Source: Purpureocillium takamizusanense
Lineage: Eukaryota; Ascomycota; Sordariomycetes; Hypocreales; Ophiocordycipitaceae
NCBI RefSeq assembly: GCF_022605165.1
Contig: NC_063069.1
Span: 4,402,001-4,466,000 of the forward strand
Reading direction: 5' to 3'
Length of the DNA: 64,000 bases
In this document: piece by piece, positions 52,520 through 61,100 of the stretch
Layout: each line of letters opens with the position of its first letter
Numbering within the stretch: position 1 is the first letter of the stretch
Position numbers and translations under genes: made by a program
The notes under the pieces: generated by a model
Databases searched by the model: none
What the model was told of the DNA's origin: nothing
What the model saw: only the letters and a program-made list of their open reading frames with translations

Positions 52520-53836
52520 TTAGAATGATGAAGGTTTGGTGAGGACGCGATACTCCACATAGTCCTCGCCGTCAATGTTGATGATGGTGCCCCGTGAGGC
52601 GAGCTTGCCAATAAAAAGGCCCGTAGACTTGCGCTCATACTTGACGCCGTTGTAGAATTTGTCGTCCCTGGCACCAGCTCTTATTGGCAGTGCCTCCAAA
52701 CGCGCCTGTTGATCATCCGGTCGCTGCAAGTTGCCGGGCTCGTAGATCAGAGCGCAACCGTTGGTGGGAGACTTTAACGTCGATGCTGCCGCTGCTGCTG
52801 CTGCTGCCGCCGCCGCCGCGAGCCGCTCTCGGCTCTTCCCGTGCCTCTCAACGCGGACCTGAGCGGCCTCCGCTTTGCCAAGCTGATCCTTCGCTTTGGC
52901 TTTGATCAACTCAGCGGCTGGAATCTTGGCACGGGCTTTAGCGGCCTGCCGAACGGATTGAAGGTCCTTCTCGGTGAGGCTGTGATGGAGATTACGCCCG
53001 CTAGGTATCTCGGCCATGTCCGTGCTGGTGGTCTTGCGGTGCTTGCGTTTGGCGCAAGAATTTCTCTGGTCTGGCAGTTCCAAGCCATGCGCGATGGACA
53101 GAGTCACTGTGAGATTGTCATATGCATGGTTCGCCTTGGCGCGAGCTATGGCCTCCCTGATGAGGTCTGCATCCGACGTTTCATTTGCCTCGTTTTGCTG
53201 TGTCACAAGTCGGACATACTCCTTGATCTGTAAGTTATCCAATCCGACGAGGTGATCGGCGAAGACGATCCATTTGAACTTGACCCAGTTGGCGCTGGGT
53301 TCTGGTGGAAGCCCATAGTCCGTAATGGGCTCACCTGCCGTGGTGAAAGGCTGTACGCGGGTGCGAAGACGATCGCGCACGTCAATGGAGCCAGTAACGG
53401 CATGCCTGCGATTGGGCTGGGGAACAGGCGAGCCTCTCCAGGTGCCGAGCAAGGCCTTGACGGAATCTCCCAAATGGACCCTGCGCATCGTGGTGTTTCT
53501 TACCGAAGGCTGGAGATCCTCCGCGGCGGCTGCTGTCTGAGAGCTCTGAATGTCATCTTCATTCAGGTTATGGTGCAAGAATTTGCGCTTCCGTCTGGTT
53601 GCGTGAAAGCTGCCGTTGGGATCAGTGGCGGCTGTCTTTGCGTCTTCACTGTCGACTTCCGCTAGCGCGGGCGTATCGGAGTTCCGTTCCTTGCCGTCGC
53701 GCCCACAATCGATAACATTCGCGCGCGACCGCTGTGTGTAGCTCGGACCTGTGTGGAGGTTATTTGTGACAGGGAGGGCTTCGTCGGTGTCGTCATCGTC
53801 GTCGCTGCTCAGCTCGATAACTTCTCTGGACATCAT
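52520..53836 (-). CDS. Nuclear-type disordered protein with SUMO-interacting motif
   Basis: The frame is open from 53887, but 'MMSREVIELSSDDDDDTDE' at 53836 is the likely start, giving 438 aa. Residues 4-15 are a textbook SUMO-interacting motif (V-I-E-L followed by Ser and Asp run). A basic patch 'TRRKRKFLHHNL' and another 'AKRKHRKTTSTD' are possible nuclear localisation signals. A compact segment lies at ~180-250 ('ANWVKFKWIVFADHLVGLDNLQIKEYVRLVTQ'). Then come a charged helix, a 12-residue poly-Ala tract and a C-terminal beta-rich end ('GLFIGKLASRGTIINIDGEDYVEYRVLTKP'). No family is recognised. The poly-Ala is encoded by mixed GCN codons, so it is not a simple recent expansion. Confidence 0.55.
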   Translation of the reverse strand: MMSREVIELSSDDDDDTDEALPVTNNLHTGPSYTQRSRANVIDCGRDGKERNSDTPALAEVDSEDAKTAATDPNGSFHATRRKRKFLHHNLNEDDIQSSQTAAAAEDLQPSVRNTTMRRVHLGDSVKALLGTWRGSPVPQPNRRHAVTGSIDVRDRLRTRVQPFTTAGEPITDYGLPPEPSANWVKFKWIVFADHLVGLDNLQIKEYVRLVTQQNEANETSDADLIREAIARAKANHAYDNLTVTLSIAHGLELPDQRNSCAKRKHRKTTSTDMAEIPSGRNLHHSLTEKDLQSVRQAAKARAKIPAAELIKAKAKDQLGKAEAAQVRVERHGKSRERLAAAAAAAAAAAASTLKSPTNGCALIYEPGNLQRPDDQQARLEALPIRAGARDDKFYNGVKYERKSTGLFIGKLASRGTIINIDGEDYVEYRVLTKPSSF

Positions 53837-54060
53837 TAGGACTTGTCTACACAGAGGATGAAAGGCTGCGGAAACACGAGTCGCCAAGTTAGCGGGAGGT
53901 TAACGGAGGCAGCAATGGCGCGGGTCAGGCGAAAAGCAACCGCAGATGTTGGTCAAGGGAGCATCCACGGCAGGGACACGCGACGCAAGCACCAATAGGG
54001 AATCGGTCAAAACTCACGGAGTGTTACTTATGCCGCCTCAGCAAGTACCAAAACAGGCTC

Positions 54061-54501
54061 TCGTGGACAAAATACTAACAAGAGTGCGCTTGGCCTGTGA
54101 CGGAGAGAGAACACTCGCATGGCACGAAGTCGTCGAGCGGCAATTTGACAGATTGAAGGCCTAAAGCTTGGCCGTAGGCGGCCCAGGGTAAAGACAAGCG
54201 GGGGGAGCCAAGTGGGCAAAAAGGGCGTGGGGGTCCGCTACTCGACCCTTGAGCCGTGCGCAACTCAAGCCTCCACGAACCTAGCCAATCAGCACTGGTT
54301 AACGCCCTAGGGTGCAACCATATACGCTCGAGGACCAGCTGGCAAATAGCACGAGTTTCAAGATGAACGCTGAGGCAACCATGCAGCAAGAGCCGTGGTG
54401 ATAGCCCAGCAAATCAGAAATTGCAGATGTGAGGGAATTTTTGGAGGCAGAGAGACAGCCGGAAGGGTCTAGGAGCGGTCCCCCCAAGCTGATTTCTTGC
54501 C
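54061..54501. repeat. Dispersed repeat containing MITE-like element M8
   Basis: The MITE part is 54205-54501. The left end is GGGCAAAAAGGGCGTGGGGG then TCCGCTACTCGACCCTT. The right end, inverted, is GGCAAGAAATCAGCTTGGGG then GGACCGCTCCTAGACCC. Upstream 54061-54204 is shared with 38880-39060 as well, so the repeat unit is larger than the MITE. The 54502-55426 stretch to relic D has no gene I can support; it is unusually rich in CCGG-type GC tracts around 55050-55260. Confidence 0.65.
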
Positions 54502-55426
54502 AAGGTCCCTCCTGTGCTGCTTTGACAGATCCTCGGTCAACGCCCTTTTCCACTTCCCTACCTGTCTCGCCACACAAAACGCCAGACGCCGGGGCCAAAT
54601 GATATTGCTGCCACCATCGCTCATTTTTTGGGATCACGCTAAATCGTGTCCGCAACGACTAGCAAATCCTTAGCGAGCGCGGTCGGGCGGACCTCCGTCA
54701 ACTCCGCATCACGGCGTGCGTCAAAGCTGATGAGTGGGTAATACCCGTCGACTCGATAATGGCGCTGGTGCTCGGTGACACAACAAGGCAGAGCAAGCGC
54801 CACCAAGGCGATACGACAACATCGACGTTAATCGGTTATGGAGAGCCTTCTCGGTACGCAAATGTCCACATACAGCTAGGACGACCTCTCGCCGCCCGGA
54901 GGAGCCATCCATACCATGCACGCGTTAGGGCATCATGGGTCTTGGGCCTCATGCACTCGGTAGCGCGTGGTTGTGGCCCGCACTGCTAAAGGTCTGGCCG
55001 TCTCCGGCTCGCAACATGGTCCAGGAAACGCCATGCCGTCCAAGGTGCCATCAGCTAGTTTCGCACGTCGGCGCCGGCGGAGACCGAGAGTGGGCCCCTC
55101 ATCTCGGCGCCGGGGATGCGGGGAGCGGTCTCACGCGTGTGGCGCCGGCCTCAGCGCCCTGAAGATGGTCGGAACGGCCCTGTGGGGCGGGCTAACGAAC
55201 GGGGACAGACCCGGGGTCGGGACCGGCCCCGTGAACCAGTTCGTTGTGGCGCCTTCAATTACAACACCACATGAGCATCACTCACCCATTCACCCCGGGG
55301 GGTTGGTGGGGGAAGTCCGATTGGTTCTGGTAGCGCTTCCACAGGTGGTGTGAGGAACATAAAGCCTGAGCCGGCCCAGACTTATCTTGGTACATTTGGT
55401 TGCTCGCACCACTCCAGCCGCTAAGC

Positions 55427-55912
55427 ATGGCTTCCTTAAGTCCTTACAGAGTTTTCGAACTGCTGCGGCACGTGCAGCGCCAAACAATGCGCTGTCAGCA
55501 AGAGGCATACGCAATCAAATCACCGCATGTCGAGTACGACGAACAAAAGACGTTCATCAACGCTTGTATTGATGAATGCTGGAAGAAATACGATGATCGA
55601 AATTTCACGAACCAAGCCGAAGCACGGGAGGCGATCATCAACTACGCCCGTGAACTCGAGAGGCTGACGTTCCGCCGCGAAGCTGGCCATTCAGAGGCTG
55701 AAGCAGGCTACGAGCGTCGCGTATTTGGAGTGTTGGTGGCATACATCCATGAGCTTGTCGCTGTGGTGTGGCCCTTGCTACCTGAACAGACGATCCTGAG
55801 GCTTTTCGAGAGCTCGAAGAGAACCAGTCCATCAGGAGACGGACAAGGATGCAAGACCGACGCGGCAGCAGCGCAAGCAATGTCTTTATACACCGGGAAA
55901 ACTCCCCCATAA
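55427..55912 (+). pseudogene. N-terminal fragment of the PWWP-like family, member D
   Basis: 'MASLSPYRVFELLRHVQRQTMRCQQEAYAIKSPHVEYDEQKTF' and 'CWKKYDDRNFTNQAEAREAIINYARELERLTFRREAGHSEAEAGYERRVFGVL' align residue for residue with the first ~115 residues of member C. At residue ~160 the frame stops after 'QAMSLYTGKTPP'. No PWWP-like core follows within 600 bp, where a different duplication (56095 onward) begins. It is either a truncated gene able to make a 161-aa coiled-coil protein, or a fragment left by the insertion or rearrangement that brought in the TAF10 copy. Confidence 0.65.
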
Positions 55913-56094
55913 ATGTCAGGAGATGCGTCAAGTCACGCGAGTGCGGTTGAAAGGTGAACAGCTAAGGTTAATTGAAACGAAATGAAACCAAAGGCTAGCA
56001 TTGCCCGGGATTGCTCCGTTGCCTCCGTCTTAACACACTTCGTCCGCAAGGACTGCCTGCCATCCTCGTGTCGCTGAACGTCACACTGCTCGCC

Positions 56095-56270
56095 ACGCAT
56101 GCTCTGTCACTGCGGCTACGGCATCGCTGCCGCTCAGGTACCGCTGGACATGCGTGAGCCTGCCGATGCGCGGACACGAACGTGGGGTGGGCACCGCCTC
56201 CGGCGAGGAGAACGACGTGCAGTGGCAGCTTGGCGATTCCAGCAATACCAGACATGGCGGCGTAGCTTAT
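56095..56270. repeat. Direct repeat X1, matches 57878-58070
   Basis: GCTCTGTCACTGCGGCTACG then GCATCGCTGCCGCTCAGGTA and CGTGAGCCTG correspond to 57878-57950 in the same orientation with a few changes. Similarity continues more weakly to a GCCAGGCATGG/CCAGACATGG end. It lies immediately before the second TAF10-like copy. Confidence 0.55.
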
Positions 56271-56485
56271 TTCTCCTGAACCCCGACTCAGTGCTGAAGC
56301 TGCTGTAACTGGTGATCCGTACTGCTGCAAGAACGCGACCCTCCCCTCTGTTCATCCACGTGTATCCCGCATTCATCTCTGTCATCCCCCAGGCTCCACT
56401 ACCGGTAAAAGTCCCTCCTCTTGATGTTGACACCGTATTCACCTACCGCTAGGCCCGGGTCCTCTATAGTGAGCATCGTCCTGTT

Positions 56486-57171
56486 CTAGGTGCCGCCCCG
56501 ACCGAACCCGCCGCAGCCTAGCCTCTGGGTGCCTAGTGATGCGTTAGAGGCCCCGCCCTTGCCCTGCCCATCTTTACTGCCGGCTTGGCCGCCGGCCTGG
56601 TGTCCGGGAATGGGGAGCCGGGTCGCGGCGCTAAGTGAGCCTACGTGGTTGCCGGTGTTGCTCGCGTCGCGGATGAGGCTATACGAATACGCGTCGGCGG
56701 CAATGTCGACAACGAACTTTTCGGTCGCGAGAGCGAGGAGTCGCCCGAGCCGCTGGTCCGTCTGCGGTGCCGGCGGCAAGCCGGCTTTGGCCATATAGTA
56801 GTGTGTAACCGCATCGGCAATATGCACTCGCGTGGTCAGCCTTCATTTCGTCGCTATTGCTCTAGCTTCGCGCTCGAGCCGCAGCGACGAGCGGACGCGT
56901 GACGGGCGGGCACATATAATCGGCGCGTAGCCGTCGATCTTGCTTAGGAACTCGCGATAGCGAAATTTCTGCTTGCGACGGCACACAGGGCTCTGGTCTG
57001 GCGGACACCATCGAAACAGGGTCTGTCGACCATAGGCGCGGGCGACTGCGGTGACTGCTGAGGCTGCTGTGACTGCTGAGACGACTGGGGTGGCTGCTGA
57101 GATCGCTGCGACCGGTCGTTTGTGAACGGCGCCTGGGATTCAGCGTTTGCTGGCACGCCCCTCGCCATCAT
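56486..57171 (-). pseudogene. TAF10-like copy 2, degenerate
   Basis: The C-terminal exon still reads '[55 protein letters not shown]'. After the Gly-rich insert the 'TVLTMEDLG...GVNVKR.EFYR' end is out of frame or broken ('CTCTATAGTGAGCATCGTCC' and 'TAAAAGTCCCTCCTCTTGATG' show the decayed DNA at 56400-56480). The first exon starts 'MMARGVPANAESQAPF' like copy 1 ('[16 protein letters not shown]') but loses the '[14 protein letters not shown]' frame. The duplicated block runs from ~56310 to ~57200 and matches 50820-51700 in the same orientation. A 75-codon frame beyond it (57168-57419) is meaningless. Confidence 0.7.
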
Positions 57172-57877
57172 GAAGTGAGGCGGCTGTTGTTAGCGCATAG
57201 TGTTAGAGGACGCCGCTGGTAGCCACTGTTACTTATGGACATTGCAGTCGACGTAGCACTGTCTGCAGCACTGACTACGTGATTGAGCCTCAAGGCCGTG
57301 AGGGCGTGACTGATGCTCGAGCAATTGGCACCAAGGAACACCATCACCAGAGAGCACCAAATTCTAAATAACAGAGCGAGAATGTGGGTGGCCTGGATGC
57401 TCTGTGGCCGTTGAGACACTGGGCAATTGTTAGTTACCGTGAAAAGTGGGTGATGGTCTCGGTGTTGTTGGAGGCACCATTGGGAGACACGCGGAGTATG
57501 ACGGTATCACGAATCGGGCGGAGAAGAATTGGCGTGGCATATGATCATTGTTCGTCGTAGGTCGAGACATTGTTGGATGTTGTCCTGTCCCTTATATCTT
57601 GTCTATGGAGACACGTGTGGAGTCGCCCCTACACGATGACGGCGTCGGGTTCGGCGAAGCGCGGCGGTCCATCAGGAAGCTGCCCTAAGGTCGACTATGG
57701 CGAGAAGTCGAGCAAGTGCAACAGTAGACTGCAGGGTGTGGTGAGGGGCGTCGGGGCTGTTGTGCCCATGTGATGTGCGCTCTTTGAAGCATAACGAGTA
57801 ATGTTGATGGCATTGACCTAGCCGGTTGCATTGACACGGCGTACAAAGCGTAATACCAGTCCATGGAACGCCGCGTA

Positions 57878-58070
57878 TGCTCTGTCACTTCGGCTACGGC
57901 ATCATTGCCGCTCAGGTACCGTGCAAACGCACGTGAGCCTGTCGCTGACAAGGCCATGCAGAAGAGGAATCCCGAACAACAGAGCCAGTCTTGCACAGGA
58001 CGAGTCACCACCCACAGCGAGAAGGACATGCGATGGTAGAGTGTTTGGCGCCTCTAGCGACCCCAGGCAT
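57878..58070. repeat. Direct repeat X2, matches 56095-56270
   Basis: Second copy of the block at 56095-56270, same orientation, so the degenerate TAF10-like copy is bracketed by direct repeats. On the minus strand this copy lies within a frame reading 'FARYLSGNDAVAEVTEHTRRSMDWYYALYAV' (57685-58029). That frame looks protein-like but has no known family; the repeat could be part of a duplicated, decayed gene. Confidence 0.5.
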
Positions 58071-58161
58071 GGCCTACAAAAGCCAACGTCGAAGTCTCGG
58101 GGGCGGAGACGGGAACCATGATCAGGCTTAATACTGGCTTCATCCGGTCCCTTGGCCACCT

Positions 58162-61100
58162 TTACGACGTGAAGTCTTCGCGAGTCAGTAGCACTCCTTC
58201 TAACAGTCTACCCAAGTGCGTTTTGTCTATACCCCGACCCGATCTCAAGACTTGTGTCATTAATGCCTTCAAGAATTTGACGGGGCTCTGCTTGAATATA
58301 CCGGAGACGTCGCGACTTTGGGGGTGATGCGCTGGTTCAATGAACCCATCTGGCTGGACCAGGCGGTCCTCCGACGTTGCCTCATGCGCCAAGCACAAGA
58401 ACTCGCAGACACGAACATACTGCTCGTAGGATGCGAAGTAATGTTGTCCAGAAAACAGTAGCAACTCAATTCTGATACGCATCGGGATTGGTTGAAAGGG
58501 AGCGCGTGGTATTGTGTATAAATTTAAGCAGTCGAGTGGTCTGAGCGCCTGATTTGTTCGCGGGGAGAAGAGGTGGAGGATCACAGCCTGGGACGTCTCT
58601 ATCTCTGGGATGAGTTCGTTCGCCTCGTATGGGCTGAGAATAACAAAGGTCGTCTTTTCCCCGTACTCTTGCCCGTTGCTGAGGATCCATTGCACTGGCC
58701 GAAGGTAGCTGTCGATGCAGACATCAGCAGTTCGCGTGAGAATGACCGTTCTTTCAAAGTCTCTGGTGACCAGTAGTGTTTGAGGGAAGAGATCGAGGTC
58801 CAGATACGCGGATGCGCTTGTTTTCTTGAGAACATCAAAAGCCAGTGCAAAGGCATCATCTCTTGTGGCTTCATTGATAAGACCAGTCTTGACGAACTCG
58901 CGGACGTCAGCATGGACGGAATGCTCTGCGGGAGTGGCAGGGGCGGGCCGCTCGAGCTGTCGTTCTTGTTCGATCTCAGGCGCGAGCTCGCGTTCTTGCT
59001 CCTCTCTGAGTCTACTAGAGGAAAGTTCCATTTCCCCATAAAGCTCGCATCTTTCAACGACTTGATCGAGAATGGCTTGGTCGGCGGGAAAGTCGAAATC
59101 CTCCGATGTGTGCTGGAAGCCGGTGTGGTTTGGGCGATATCGTACCTCGAGACTCTGCGCCTCGTCCTCCAGAAAAGCCTTTGCGATATTACCATGGAGT
59201 AAGGGTCCTCCATCCCCAAACTCAATGCGCTCCCAGAGAACCTTGTTTCTCGCGAAAGTCCTGCCCTGAGTAGCCCATAAAGGCATCGACCGACTGGTGT
59301 CGGCCCAAGTGCCTTGGATGGCCCACTCCAGGACATTTCCAACGGTTATCGGGCCGTCTTTGGCACCAGCGGCCATGTTTCTTATCTTTATTTCGATCTC
59401 TTCTGGTACACAGAAAACGACGGATTGGCCGACGCCGAGCTTTCGCATGCGCATGCAGGCTATTCGATGTTAGATAAGGTTGAGAGGGGTGCAGGCATTA
59501 CCGACCTTGAATGAGACGGTCCTTTGTCAGATCCGCGCCTAAACTTACTGCGGCTCGGTAGTCAGAAGGTAGACGGAGGTCAATCCCTCTTGTGTGTGCT
59601 TCGTCGAGGAAGACAACGCAGCGATCTAGACGCCCCGCGAACGGAGAGACGGCGAGCAGCTCAATCTGCCAACGGCGGTCCAAGACACAGATATCATCGT
59701 CGCTACTGCAGAAGACAACAGCTTCAATGTCGTCCCGGTCGTATGTAGACTTCAGCCACTCGCGTGCAAACTGCTCGTTTGTCATGTCAAGTACAAGAGC
59801 ACCGACGTCTAGGACGACCCGAACTTCGGGGATCATCTTCACTATGAGCTGCAACAGTGCCTGACCTCTGCAGATGCCCCGTAAACCCTCTTTGTGTAAA
59901 GACACCACTGCATTTTCTGGACGTAGAAGGTGCTCCAAGACCAAAGCGTTGGTGTGCTTCTGGCTTGGTAGTTCGAGTTGTACGACCGTGGCGGGGAGTA
60001 TATGCTGCGAATCGTTCGTCCCACTGAAGCCGGTCAGCGGGTGCTGCCTTGGAGCTGCGAGGTCCCAGCCGCTGGCCGACAGCTTGTGCGGGAATTCCTT
60101 CATCTCCACTGGGAAGACGAAATGAGAGAGAAAGTAATCCACGGCACCTTTTGCGTGCCTGAAAGACGGGAAAACATCTTTGAAGCATTGTTCCCGATCC
60201 CTGAGATTGATGCTTTTTGGGTGATGGAACGATTCCCGAAGGTTGTCACTGGTCGTGACCCATTCTTTATACTCCGAATCCGCCTGATCTGACCTGAGGA
60301 GGAGATCCAAGGAAATAGTTAGGTCTTCGTTGCCCAATCCGCCATAATAGTACGAAAGGCAAGTGAGGCAGACGACGACATCTGGGTGGCTGAACTCGGA
60401 GCGAAGGCTCGGACTATCTTTGGCACGGTAAGGGACCGCCAGTCTTGTGCTAGGTTTCCGTGCCGGATCAAGCCCGTAGTTCACGCGCCATCGCTTTTGG
60501 CCGAATACAAATCTCAGGATTCCGCCGGCGAATAGCCCGCGAAGCAGAAGAATGTTGTTCTTGAACTGTGCCCAAAATTCTTCGCTTTCCACCGCCTTCG
60601 ACGTCTCGATTGAGGGGTCAGGGTCTGAAATGTAATCTTGGAGCCAAGATCTCATATTTTCATTCTGCCGTGCAATTGGGAAGTTCTGGAAGCCAAGTTT
60701 GCAAATCGCAGCAACGCTCTGCTGGAGGATGCTTTCGCCGGCTTCAATGCTGAGGAATCGTGTAAGTGGGAAGGAATTTCGGGATTCCTCGTCAAACTCC
60801 ACTCCTTGAACAGACTCGGCCTTGGCCTGACGCGAGTAACTGAGTATGATTCCGAGAACCCGCTGAATTATAAGCCATCGCTCTGGGCCGTGTTCGACTG
60901 TGCGCTGGTCGCCAATGGTGTAGATAAGCTCAAACTTCGTTGAAAAATTCTCGTCGCTCTCATCGACGATGTCTCGTGCCTTCAGATTGAGCATTTTGTG
61001 CAGGCGCCACAAGTGTCCAGCTAAAGCTTCCTCTCCCCGGATTGCCGTCTCCACAGTTAGGAGCTGGAAAGATAGTGCATGCTCGGGTTGTACGACCATG

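Noticed and set aside
53252..53665. 137-codon plus-strand frame
   Set aside because: Antisense to the SUMO-motif protein gene, whose sense frame has motifs and a plausible start.
54935..55353. Overlapping 75- and 128-codon frames in GC-rich DNA
   Set aside because: Arg/Gly/Pro-rich composition in several frames at once, no motif, no paralogue; likely non-coding.
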